The translations under genes were made by a program, and so were the position numbers. From Actinoplanes solisilvae (GTDB lineage: Bacteria > Actinomycetota > Actinomycetes > Mycobacteriales > Micromonosporaceae), in NCBI RefSeq assembly GCF_003999975.1, contig NZ_RJAC01000001.1, positions 372,001 to 436,000 on the forward strand: a DNA stretch of 64,000 nt, in the 5' to 3' direction. The notes beneath the pieces are model-generated. The model saw nothing but the letters and a program-made list of their open reading frames with translations. It made no database searches and was not told where the DNA came from. Positions 8,244 through 16,435 of the stretch are shown one piece after another. Positions within the stretch are counted from its first letter, which is position 1, and each line of letters starts with the position of its first letter.

Positions 8244-10844
8244 GTGGGTAGCCACCGCAACGCGCTGGTCGCCGCGGTCCGGCAGGAGCTCGCCGAGGCG
8301 CGGGGAGCGGCTCGTGCCGTGCTGGCCGAGGCCGAGACGGCGCGCGGCGAGGCGCAGGAGAGACGGCGACTCGTCCGGGACGCGTACTCGATGTGTCTTC
8401 ATCAACTGGCTGAGGCGCGCGACGCCGCCCGCCGCGACGTGGAGCGCCGATTCCAGTTCGAATCGTCGCGGCTCGCTGGCAACGTGCGCCACCTCGCCGC
8501 CCTGAACGCCACCGGGGCGGCCGGCCTGCCCTGGCGCATGTGGGCGCCCAGCGAGCCCGAGCCCGGCACCCGCCCCGGCCTGCTGCGCATCGGCACGCTG
8601 ACGCTCGACGACACCGCCGCCGTTCCCGCCCTCGTGCCCTTCCTCGACGCCGCTCATCTCGTCTTCTCGGGCCCGGCCGACGACGCCGACGCCGTGATCA
8701 CCGGGCTGCTGCTGCGCGCGCTGGGCACCACCCGGCCGGGCGACATGCAGCTCACCGTCTACGACCCCGAGCATCTGGGCGGCACGCTGGCGTCGTTCGC
8801 GCCGCTCGGCATCTCGTTCGTCGGCCCGGGCGGGCTCGGCGCCGCGCTCGACGAACTGGTCGAGCACATCTGCCGGGTAAACGAGACCGTGCTGGCCGGC
8901 GAGCACCAGTCGCTGGCCGACCTCACCGCGGCCACCACCACCGGTCCGCGTGCCGAGCCGTGGCGGGTGATCGTGCTGCTCGCCGACGCGGCCAGCGCCC
9001 AGGAACTGACCAGCGCCCAGCGCGCGCAGCTCGACCGGATCGCGCGCACCGGCGTCTCGTGCGGCGTGCACCTGGTCGTGCGCGGGCTCGAACTGCCCGA
9101 GCACGCGAGCGTGCGGCGCCTGCGGGTCAGCGACCAGACCGCCACCTGCGACCTCACCGGCGACCTGGAGATCCGGCTCGACCCGCCGCCGCCCGCCGAC
9201 CGGGTGACCGCGTTCTGCCGGGCCACCGCGGAACGGCTGCGGGCGGGTCCGCCACCGGCCCGCCTGTCCGACCTCGAGCCGCGCGAGTTCTGGGCCGAGT
9301 CGTCGGCGCACGGGCTCGTCGCGCCGATCGGCGACAGCACCGACGGGACGCTGATCGACGTGCCGCTGGGCGACGACCCGCCGCACGCGCTGATCGGCGG
9401 GCCGTCCGGGTCGGGCAAGACCAACCTCCTGTACGCCTGGCTGGCCGCGCTGTCCACCCGCTACGGACCCGAGGAACTGGCGCTCTACCTGCTCGACTTC
9501 AAGGAGGGCGTGTCGTTCGCGCGCTTCGTACCAGGGCCGCGCGACCCCGGCTGGCTGCCCCAGGTGCGGCTGGCCGGCATCAACGTCAACGGGGACCGCG
9601 AATTCGGGCTCGCCATGCTGCGCCACCTGGGCGAGGAACTTCGTACGCGGGCCCAGGCGGCCAAACGCGTCGACGCGTCCAAACTCGCCGAACTGCGGGC
9701 GGAGGACCCGACCGGGCACTGGCCGCGCATCGTCGCGGTCATCGACGAGTTCCAGGTGCTGCTCTCGGGCCGGGACGCGGTCGCCGACGAGGCCGTGACG
9801 CTGCTCGAGGACCTGGCTCGGCGCGGCCGCTCGCAGGGCATCCACCTGATCCTCGCGTCGCAGGACGTGAGCGGGATCGAGGCGCTGTGGGGCCGCTCCG
9901 GCCTCATCGGACAGTTCACGCTGCGCATCGCCCTGCCCAAGGCCCGGCGCATTCTGGCCGACGACAACCTGGCCGCCGCCGTCATTCCGCGCCACCACGC
10001 CGTGGTGAACACGCAGTCGGGCACGTCAGGAGCCAACCAGATCGTACGGCTCCCCGACGCGGGCGACCGTCTGGTCTGGCGCAGCCTGCAACGACGGCTG
10101 TGGCGCGACCGCCCCGACGGCTGCGAGGAGCCACGCCTGTTCGACGGCGACGCCGTTCCGAAGCTGCCCGAGACGTGCCGCCCGGCCGGCCCGGTGCCGA
10201 CCGCCGAGACCCCCGTCGGTTCCTCGCCCGGGGCGGTGCTGGGCGAACGGATCGACGTGGCCGCGCGCCCGGCCCGCCTGCGGCTGGGACGCATGCCCGG
10301 CCGCAACCTCGCGGTGCTCGGCACCCGCACCGACGAGGCCTGCGACGTACTCGCGGCGGCGGCGTTGTCCCTGGCGGCCCAGGGTCCGGCCCACTTCAGC
10401 ATCGTCTGCCTCGACACCGACGCGGCCCGCGCCGCCGCGCGCCTGATCGCCGAACTGCCCTCGGCCGACTGGTGCACGGCGCTGCCCCCGCTGTCGGACG
10501 GCTCAGTCCCGCACTACGTGATCGGCTACGCGCTCGACGCGGCGACCGACCCGATGATGCGGACCCTGCTCGACGACGGCCCCGAGCAGCGCATGCACGT
10601 ACTGGGCTGGTGGCGCTCGGTGGCCCGGCTGCGGGACTCGCTGGGCGGCCCCGGCGCGCGCCTCGACCCGATCGGCGCGTGGGTGGCGCTCGACGTGCAG
10701 GGCGCCGACCTGGCCCCGCTCTATCCGCAACCGGGTGGGCCGGCCTGGTATCCGCGAACGCGGCGGGCGCTGTTCTTCGACCGCTCGGTGCACCGCACCC
10801 CGGAAGTCATCGTCCCCTACGAGGTGAACAGTGACCACGCATGA
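8244..10844 (+). CDS. Soluble FtsK/SpoIIIE-domain ATPase
   Basis: An 866-residue P-loop ATPase with one complete FtsK/SpoIIIE motor domain. Walker A is GGPSGSGKT (385-393) and Walker B is VIDEF (Asp501, Glu502). The first 100 residues are a charged Ala/Arg/Glu coiled coil. No transmembrane helix is evident, unlike classical FtsK. Residues about 640-860 look like a second, degraded nucleotide-binding domain (GRNLAVLGT without GKT). The GTG start follows a G-rich Shine-Dalgarno (GGGGGACGG). It overlaps the next gene by 4 bp. The role is unknown: DNA or protein translocation are both possible. Confidence 0.75.
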   Translation: MGSHRNALVAAVRQELAEARGAARAVLAEAETARGEAQERRRLVRDAYSMCLHQLAEARDAARRDVERRFQFESSRLAGNVRHLAALNATGAAGLPWRMWAPSEPEPGTRPGLLRIGTLTLDDTAAVPALVPFLDAAHLVFSGPADDADAVITGLLLRALGTTRPGDMQLTVYDPEHLGGTLASFAPLGISFVGPGGLGAALDELVEHICRVNETVLAGEHQSLADLTAATTTGPRAEPWRVIVLLADAASAQELTSAQRAQLDRIARTGVSCGVHLVVRGLELPEHASVRRLRVSDQTATCDLTGDLEIRLDPPPPADRVTAFCRATAERLRAGPPPARLSDLEPREFWAESSAHGLVAPIGDSTDGTLIDVPLGDDPPHALIGGPSGSGKTNLLYAWLAALSTRYGPEELALYLLDFKEGVSFARFVPGPRDPGWLPQVRLAGINVNGDREFGLAMLRHLGEELRTRAQAAKRVDASKLAELRAEDPTGHWPRIVAVIDEFQVLLSGRDAVADEAVTLLEDLARRGRSQGIHLILASQDVSGIEALWGRSGLIGQFTLRIALPKARRILADDNLAAAVIPRHHAVVNTQSGTSGANQIVRLPDAGDRLVWRSLQRRLWRDRPDGCEEPRLFDGDAVPKLPETCRPAGPVPTAETPVGSSPGAVLGERIDVAARPARLRLGRMPGRNLAVLGTRTDEACDVLAAAALSLAAQGPAHFSIVCLDTDAARAAARLIAELPSADWCTALPPLSDGSVPHYVIGYALDAATDPMMRTLLDDGPEQRMHVLGWWRSVARLRDSLGGPGARLDPIGAWVALDVQGADLAPLYPQPGGPAWYPRTRRALFFDRSVHRTPEVIVPYEVNSDHA

Positions 10845-11599
10845 CCACACGTGATCGTCAGCCGATCGGGCGCGACTACCAGTTGATGGTCAGCGCCCTG
10901 GCCGAGGCGACCCGCCGCCGCGACGCCGAGCTGGGCAACGCCGACCAGGCCTACCAGGAAAACGCGGCGCAGGCCGCGGGCGAGCTGGCCCGGGCCGAGG
11001 GCGACGCGCTGTCGGCCGACCGCTGGGCCGGGGCCGCGGCGGCCCAAGTGCTCGACGTGGACCGCGAAGCTGCCCACCTGTGGGACCAGCTGCGACGGGC
11101 CCGGGGGTTGCGGGTGCGGTCACTGGGTGAACTGCCCGAGCCGGCGCCAGTCGAGTCGCTGCCCCGGGTCGCCCTGCCCCGGGCGCCGTCCGACCCGTCC
11201 GACCCGCCCCCGCCGACCCGCCGGGAGACGCCTCGCGCGCTGCTCGCGCGGGCCGCCGAACGCATCGACCACACGATCCGCCCGGCCGGACGCCGTTCCC
11301 TGCCCCGCTGGTCGCTGCCGTTGCTGCCCCTGCTGGGCGCGGCCGTCGCCGCCCTGGCCGGCCTGGTGGGCTCGGGCCTGGTGACCTTCGGGGGTACGGG
11401 GGTGTGGGCCGGCGCGGCCATCCGGGGCGCGGGGTGGCTGGCCTTCCTCGTGGCGCCGTCGGCCGGGGTGCCGGTCGCCGCCTACCTGGCCCATCGCCGG
11501 CTGCAGGCCAGATTGGACATCGGCGGCATCGGCCTGACCCTGCTCGGCGGCATGATCTCGGCGACGCTGATGTCTCTGGCCTTCGCCGCCACCCATTGA
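10841..11599 (+). CDS. Coiled-coil membrane partner of the FtsK-like ATPase
   Basis: A 252-residue protein, translationally coupled to the upstream ATPase (ATGA overlap). The first 90 residues form an Ala/Glu/Arg coiled coil, similar in character to the N terminus of the ATPase, suggesting that the two pair. A Pro-rich linker (about 110-130) precedes three or four hydrophobic segments at about 160-185, 190-215 and 230-250. It may serve as the membrane anchor the ATPase lacks. No family is recognised. Confidence 0.55.
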   Translation: MTTRDRQPIGRDYQLMVSALAEATRRRDAELGNADQAYQENAAQAAGELARAEGDALSADRWAGAAAAQVLDVDREAAHLWDQLRRARGLRVRSLGELPEPAPVESLPRVALPRAPSDPSDPPPPTRRETPRALLARAAERIDHTIRPAGRRSLPRWSLPLLPLLGAAVAALAGLVGSGLVTFGGTGVWAGAAIRGAGWLAFLVAPSAGVPVAAYLAHRRLQARLDIGGIGLTLLGGMISATLMSLAFAATH

Positions 11600-11664
11600 G
11601 CCCGCGCCTGTGGACAACCCACCGCAAATGCTTGACAGCCCGTAATCTGACCCACGCCTCCCGG

Positions 11665-11696
11665 GCGGGCGGGCAAGCAGGCGGGCGGGCAAGCAG
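11665..11696 (+). repeat. 16-bp tandem repeat, two copies
   Basis: The unit GCGGGCGGGCAAGCAG occurs at 11665-11680 and again at 11681-11696, followed by GCGG. It lies in the 148-bp gap between the coiled-coil membrane gene and the ABC exporter. It is probably a slippage-prone GC repeat with no known role. Confidence 0.8.
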
Positions 11697-11735
11697 GCGG
11701 CCGCTCGGGGGAAGACGCGCTCGGGCCACTGCCAC

Positions 11736-11741
11736 TACGGT
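11736..11741 (+). promoter_or_regulatory. Leaderless promoter -10 (TACGGT)
   Basis: TACGGT ends 6 nt before the ATG at 11748. There is no Shine-Dalgarno, which fits leaderless transcription of the ABC exporter pair. Confidence 0.55.
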
Positions 11742-11747
11742 CGAGGC

Positions 11748-12608
11748 ATGGAGCCGGCGATCCGGGTGCGTGGCCTGCGCAAGACCTACGCGGGGGCGGT
11801 CGCCGTCGACGGGGTCGATCTCGACGTGGGTCAGGGTGAGGTATTCGCGCTGCTCGGGCCCAACGGCGCGGGCAAGACGACGACCGTCGAGATCCTCGAG
11901 GGCTACCGCAAGCGTGACGCGGGCGAGGTCAGCGTGCTCGGGGTCGATCCGGCGGTGGCGGTCGGCGGCCACAAGCGGGCCCGCGGCTGGCGCGACCGGG
12001 TCGGCATCGTGCTGCAGGGCACCGGCGAGTTCGACGAGCTGACCGTCGGCGAGGTCGTACGCCACTTCGCCCGCTTCTATCCGCGACCCGACGACCCGGT
12101 CGCCGTCGTCGAGCGGGTCGGGCTCAAAGAGAAGGCGGACGCGCGCACCCACACGCTCTCCGGCGGCCAGAAGCGCCGCCTCGACGTCGCGCTGGGCATC
12201 GTCGGGCGGCCCGAGCTGCTCTTCCTCGACGAGCCGACCACCGGTTTCGACCCCGAGGCGCGCCGCGAGTTCTGGCAGCTCATCCGCGATCTGCAGGCCG
12301 GCGGCACCACGATCCTGCTGACCACGCACTATCTCGAAGAGGCCGAGGCGCTGGCCGACCGCGTCGGGGTGATCACTCGGGGACGGCTGATCGCGGTCGA
12401 CTCCCCGGCCCGGCTCGGGCACCGCGACACGGCCGAGGCCACGGTCTCATGGCGTACGCCCGAAGGCGCTCTGGAACGCACGAGAACCGCGACACCGACC
12501 GAGGTCGTCGCCGATCTCGCGGAGAGGTACGGCGAGGTGCCCGGGCTGACGGTCACGCGGCCGACGCTCGAGGACGTCTACCTCGACATGATCGGAGACG
12601 CGGCATGA
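11748..12608 (+). CDS. ABC-2 type exporter ATP-binding protein
   Basis: A 286-residue ATPase of the DrrA/CcmA-like exporter group. Walker A (GPNGAGKTT, about residues 43-51), signature (LSGGQKRRLD), Walker B (LLFLDEPTTGFD) and the switch His (TTHYLEEAE) are intact, and the C-terminal 60 residues form the usual regulatory extension ending in LEDVYLDMIG. It is coupled to the following permease by an ATGA overlap. Such pairs export drugs, lipids or polyketides, and the substrate here is not indicated. Confidence 0.92.
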   Translation: MEPAIRVRGLRKTYAGAVAVDGVDLDVGQGEVFALLGPNGAGKTTTVEILEGYRKRDAGEVSVLGVDPAVAVGGHKRARGWRDRVGIVLQGTGEFDELTVGEVVRHFARFYPRPDDPVAVVERVGLKEKADARTHTLSGGQKRRLDVALGIVGRPELLFLDEPTTGFDPEARREFWQLIRDLQAGGTTILLTTHYLEEAEALADRVGVITRGRLIAVDSPARLGHRDTAEATVSWRTPEGALERTRTATPTEVVADLAERYGEVPGLTVTRPTLEDVYLDMIGDAA

Positions 12609-13390
12609 CGCTGCTCGCCCGCAGTCAGGGCCGGCTCGAGGTCAAGCAGTTCCTGCGCAGCCGCGAACAGGTCGTCTTCACGCTCGCCTTCCCGGCCATC
12701 ATGATCGTGGTCTTCGGTTCGATCTTCGATCAGGAGATCGCTCCGGGCGTCGGCTACACGCAGTACTTCGTGACCGGCATGATCGGCACCGGCCTGATGA
12801 CCGTGGCGTTCCAGGCGCTGGCGATTCAGATTCCGACCGAGCGTGACCGTGGCGTCCTCAAGCGGTTCCTCGGCACCCCGATGCCCAAGTGGGTCTATTT
12901 CGCGGGCAAGGTGCTGATGGTCGCCTTCATCGCCGTGCTCGAGACCGTCATCCTGCTCGGCGTGGCCACCATGTTCTTCGGCCTCGACCTGCCCGACAGC
13001 GGCACCAAGTGGCTGACCCTGCTCTGGGTGGCGGCGCTCGGCATCACCGCCTGCACGCTCTGCGGCATCGCGTTTTCCTCGGTCGCCCGCACCGGCCGCA
13101 GCGCGCCCGCGGTCGTCACTCCGGTCGCGCTGATCCTCCAGTTCATCTCGGGCGTCTTCTTCGTCTTCACCAGCCTGCCGGGGTGGATGCAGAACGTGGC
13201 CGCCCTGTTCCCGCTCAAATGGATCTGCCAGGGCCTGCGCTCGGTCTTCCTGCCCGCGTCGTTCGGCACGCAGGAGCCGGGCGGCTCGTTCAACCTGCCG
13301 ACCGTCGCGCTCGTGCTCGGCGCCTGGTGCGTGCTCGCCCTCGTCCTCTGCCTGACGACGTTCAAGTGGACGACGAAACGCGACGGCTGA
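12605..13390 (+). CDS. ABC-2 type exporter permease
   Basis: A 261-residue membrane protein with six hydrophobic segments typical of ABC-2 permeases (FTLAFPAIMIVVFGSIF near 25-41 and a final helix around 235-253). The amphipathic motif ERDRGVLKRFLGTPMP near residues 80-95 is the usual coupling region after helix 2. Start ATG 12605 overlaps the ATPase stop. A longer in-frame reading upstream lies inside the ATPase gene and is rejected. Confidence 0.9.
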   Translation: MTLLARSQGRLEVKQFLRSREQVVFTLAFPAIMIVVFGSIFDQEIAPGVGYTQYFVTGMIGTGLMTVAFQALAIQIPTERDRGVLKRFLGTPMPKWVYFAGKVLMVAFIAVLETVILLGVATMFFGLDLPDSGTKWLTLLWVAALGITACTLCGIAFSSVARTGRSAPAVVTPVALILQFISGVFFVFTSLPGWMQNVAALFPLKWICQGLRSVFLPASFGTQEPGGSFNLPTVALVLGAWCVLALVLCLTTFKWTTKRDG

Positions 13391-13464
13391 GTTTTGAGAG
13401 GCTTGATCGGAACCTCCGGCGGGTAAACCGGCTGGACCTCTGAGTTAAGGAGTTGGTCGCCGCC

Positions 13465-14754
13465 ATGGGCGGATATGGCTGGCAGCTCGTCCTCGTCGTC
13501 GTCCTGGTGCTGCTCAACGCCGCGTTCTCGGGCAGCGAGATGGCCCTGATCACGCTGCGCGACAGTCAGCTCCAGCGGCTCGAGCGGCAGTCCCGCACCG
13601 GCCGCACCCTGGCCAAACTGGCCCGCGACCCCAACCGCTTCCTGGCCACGATTCAGATCGGCATCACGCTGGCCGGCTTCCTGGCGTCCGCCTCCGCCGC
13701 GGTGTCACTGGCCAAGCCGCTGCAGGAGCCGCTGAGCTTCCTCGGCGGCGCCGCCAACACGGTCGCGATCGTGCTGGTCACCATCGTGCTGACGTTCTTC
13801 ACCCTGGTCGTCGGCGAGCTCGCCCCCAAGCGCATCGCGATCCAGCGCGCCGAGGGCTGGGCGCTGCTGGTGGCCCGCCCGCTCGACATGATCTCGACGC
13901 TGTCGCGCCCGGTGGTCTGGCTGCTCGGCAAGTCGACCGACGTGGTCGTGCGCATCACCGGCAACGACCCGAACGCCGGCCGCGAAGAGGTGACCACCGA
14001 GGAGATCCGCGACCTGGTCACCCAGCAGCAGGAGTTCACGCCCGAGCAGCGCACCATCATCAGCGGCGCGTTCGAGATCGCCGACCGCATCCTGCGCGAG
14101 ATCCTGGTCCCCCGCCGCGACGTGCTGGTCGTCTCGGCCGAGGAGTCGTCGCACGCCGCCCTGGAACAGCTGATCGCGGGCGGGCACTCACGGGCACCCG
14201 TCACCGGGCCGATGGGGCTGGACGACGTGCTGGGCGTGGTGCACCTGCGCGACCTCGTCGACGCCGAGGGCCCCGTACGCGAGCACATGTTCGCGCCGTT
14301 GTTCCTGCCCGAGACGCTCAAGGTGTCCGACGCGATGCGCCAGATGCGCGTACAGCGCCAGCAGCTCGCCCTGGTCGTCGACGAGCGCGGCGCGATCGAC
14401 GGCATCATCACGATGGAAGACCTGGTCGAGGAGGTCGTCGGCGAGATCTACGACGAGACCGACCGTGACGTGCAGTCGGTGGTGCGCGAACCCGACGGCT
14501 CGATGCTGCTGCCCGGCACCTTCCCGATCCACGACCTGCCCGACATCGGCGTCGACGTCGAGCGCCTGGACGAGGGCGACTACACCACGGTGGCCGGCCT
14601 GGTGCTGGCCCATCTCGGGCACATCCCCACCGAGCCGGGCGAGGTCGTGCTGGTCGACGGGCACACCGCCGAGGTCGTCGAGGTCACCGGCCGAGCCATC
14701 ACCCGCGTACGCCTGAGGGTCGCGCCTCGTGACCGCGAGGAGCAGCCCTCCTAG
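13465..14754 (+). CDS. CorC/HlyC-family membrane protein (CNNM-like)
   Basis: A 429-residue protein with the order DUF21 membrane domain (about 1-180, opening with LNAAFSGSEMALI), a CBS pair (about 200-330, including GIITMEDLVEEVVGEI) and a C-terminal CorC_HlyC domain (about 345-425). The family is linked to Mg2+ or Na+ transport and ion homeostasis. ATG 13465 is chosen over an in-frame TTG at 13453 because AAGGAG at 13447-13452 is too close to the TTG. The 74-bp gap from the ABC permease can fold (AGAGG pairing with CCTCT around CCGG stems), but I do not recognise the structure. Confidence 0.85.
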   Translation: MGGYGWQLVLVVVLVLLNAAFSGSEMALITLRDSQLQRLERQSRTGRTLAKLARDPNRFLATIQIGITLAGFLASASAAVSLAKPLQEPLSFLGGAANTVAIVLVTIVLTFFTLVVGELAPKRIAIQRAEGWALLVARPLDMISTLSRPVVWLLGKSTDVVVRITGNDPNAGREEVTTEEIRDLVTQQQEFTPEQRTIISGAFEIADRILREILVPRRDVLVVSAEESSHAALEQLIAGGHSRAPVTGPMGLDDVLGVVHLRDLVDAEGPVREHMFAPLFLPETLKVSDAMRQMRVQRQQLALVVDERGAIDGIITMEDLVEEVVGEIYDETDRDVQSVVREPDGSMLLPGTFPIHDLPDIGVDVERLDEGDYTTVAGLVLAHLGHIPTEPGEVVLVDGHTAEVVEVTGRAITRVRLRVAPRDREEQPS

Positions 14755-15083
14755 CCGAGCCCGTTGTAGGCCACGGACAGGACGGCGTGCGCGACCAGGA
14801 TCGCGTCCTCCTTCGAGTCGTACGGCCCCACGCGCAGCTCGACCGCGTGGGTGCCGTAGACGGCTCGCACCGTCCAGCTGTTGGGGTGCCGGCCGTCCTC
14901 ACGACTGTGGTTGACGATGACCTGGGTCGCCGCCCGCAGGTTGACGGCCGACCACTTGTCCTCGGTCGTCGCCCACGTGCGGAACCAGCCCGGAGCCACG
15001 ACCAGGGCTTCCTTGCTCGCCTCGGCGAGCGCCCACTGCGTAGCCTCCGGCGCCGTCATGCCCGTTTTGCTCACATCAGGCAT
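14751..15083 (-). CDS. Hypothetical protein (110 aa)
   Basis: A small soluble protein of 110 residues with no recognised family. It contains two alpha/beta-looking stretches (VNLRAATQVIVNHSRED and HAVELRVGPYDSKEDAILVAHAV). It sits downstream of the 3-hydroxyacyl-CoA dehydrogenase with 11 bp between and ends tail-to-tail with the CorC gene, overlapping by 3 bp. The start is the first Met after the dehydrogenase stop. Confidence 0.6.
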   Translation of the reverse strand: MPDVSKTGMTAPEATQWALAEASKEALVVAPGWFRTWATTEDKWSAVNLRAATQVIVNHSREDGRHPNSWTVRAVYGTHAVELRVGPYDSKEDAILVAHAVLSVAYNGLG

Positions 15084-15094
15084 GGTAAAGCAGC

Positions 15095-15943
15095 TCAGTA
15101 CGAGTAGAAGCCCTTGCCGCTCTTCCGCCCGAGGTCGCCGGCCTGCACCATGCGCTGCAGCAGCTCCGGCGGGAAGAACTTCTCGTCGGCGGTGTCGCGA
15201 TAGATGTTGCTCGCCGCGTTGAGCATGACGTCGAGCCCGGTCAGGTCGACGGTGGCCAGCGGGCCCATCGCGTGCCCGAAGCCCAGCTTCATGACGGTGT
15301 CGAGGTCGGCCGCGCTGACCACGCCCGACTCGACCAGCTGGATCGCCTCGACCAGGATCGCCGAGAAGAGCCGGTTGGAGACGAACCCGGCGACGTCGCG
15401 CTTGACCTCGACGCACGTCTTGCCGACCTCTTCGGCGTACGCCCGGGCACTGGCCAGGGTCTCGTCGGAGGTCTGGTAGCCGCGCACGAGCTCGACCAGC
15501 TTCATCATCGGCACCGGCGAGAAGAAGTGGATGCCGACGACCGACTCGGGGCGCGCGGTGACGGTGGCGATCTGAGTGATCGGGATGGCCGAGGTGTTGG
15601 TGCCGAGGACCGCGTCGGCCTTGCAGATCTTGTCGAGGGCCCGGAAGACCTCGTGCTTGGCCTCGACCTTCTCGTAGATGGCCTCGACCACCACGTCGGC
15701 GTCGGCCGCCGCGTCGAGGTCGGTGGTGGGCGTGATCCGCGCGATCGTCGCCTCGGCCTCCTCCTCGGTGATCTTGCCCTTGGCCGCGAACCGGCTCAGC
15801 GAGTCACGGATCGCCGCCATGCCGCGGCTCGTCGCCGCGTCGTCCACGTCGCGCATGGTGACCTGCCACCCGGCCTGCGCCGAGACCTGCGCGATGCCGG
15901 ATCCCATCAGCCCGGAGCCGATGACCGCCAGTCGACCCGCCAT
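15095..15943 (-). CDS. 3-hydroxybutyryl/3-hydroxyacyl-CoA dehydrogenase
   Basis: A 282-residue NAD(P)-dependent enzyme that interconverts 3-hydroxyacyl-CoA and 3-ketoacyl-CoA. The N-terminal dinucleotide fold shows GSGLMGSGIA (residues 9-18). The catalytic segment GIHFFSPVPMMKLVE carries the His, and the C-terminal 3HCDH domain ends in GRKSGKGFYSY. The length suits the single-domain HbdA/FadB2 group used in fatty-acid or polyhydroxybutyrate metabolism. A good AAGGAG Shine-Dalgarno precedes the ATG. Confidence 0.92.
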   Translation of the reverse strand: MAGRLAVIGSGLMGSGIAQVSAQAGWQVTMRDVDDAATSRGMAAIRDSLSRFAAKGKITEEEAEATIARITPTTDLDAAADADVVVEAIYEKVEAKHEVFRALDKICKADAVLGTNTSAIPITQIATVTARPESVVGIHFFSPVPMMKLVELVRGYQTSDETLASARAYAEEVGKTCVEVKRDVAGFVSNRLFSAILVEAIQLVESGVVSAADLDTVMKLGFGHAMGPLATVDLTGLDVMLNAASNIYRDTADEKFFPPELLQRMVQAGDLGRKSGKGFYSY

Positions 15944-16070
15944 GTTCTGCTTCTCCTTCGCCTGACCCCGTCAACAACAGGCTCACATTAGCGGGGTTAC
16001 TGAACGGACACTAAGCGCAGGGGGGCACCACGATCGGGGCAATTCCGGGGAAAAGGGTTGGTCGCGGTGC

Positions 16071-16076
16071 CAGACT
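16071..16076 (+). promoter_or_regulatory. Leaderless promoter -10 (CAGACT)
   Basis: CAGACT ends 6 nt before the ATG at 16083. No Shine-Dalgarno is present. Confidence 0.45.
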
Positions 16077-16082
16077 GTGCGC

Positions 16083-16430
16083 ATGGCCTCAGGCAACGGC
16101 TGGTACCTCGTCGGGCCGCTGATCGCCGTCGGCCTGGTCGGCTTCCTGGGCGCGATCTTCCGCCGTATGGGCCTGGAGTGGACCGCGGCCCGCGAATCCG
16201 AAGCCGCCGGTCTGTCGATCTTCGGCCCCGAACCGGAGGACTACGGCCTGCTGCGACCGGCGGCCGTCACCACCGAGGACGACGCCGCCGACGAGATCCG
16301 CCGCCTGCTGCGCGAGGCCGGCATCAGAACCACCCAGACGTACGACCGCGAAGGCCGCACGATCGTGCTGGTGTTCGCCGAGGAGCTCGACGAGGCCCGA
16401 CGGCTGGTCGGCGACTCCCCGGCGCTCTAG
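16083..16430 (+). CDS. Small membrane-anchored protein (115 aa)
   Basis: One N-terminal transmembrane helix (about residues 8-26) is followed by a cytoplasmic domain with the pattern ADEIRRLLREAGIRTT, then a strand RTIVLVFAEELDEARRLV. This resembles the small DUF2007-like signalling fold, but that is a guess from pattern alone. It ends 5 bp from the end of murA, which faces it. ATG 16083 is favoured over a GTG at 16077 by the -10 spacing. Confidence 0.55.
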   Translation: MASGNGWYLVGPLIAVGLVGFLGAIFRRMGLEWTAARESEAAGLSIFGPEPEDYGLLRPAAVTTEDDAADEIRRLLREAGIRTTQTYDREGRTIVLVFAEELDEARRLVGDSPAL

Positions 16431-16435
16431 CCTGT

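Noticed and set aside
13391..13464. Riboswitch before the CorC/HlyC gene
   Set aside because: The leader can fold, but I could match it to no Mg2+, Mn2+ or other known aptamer motif.
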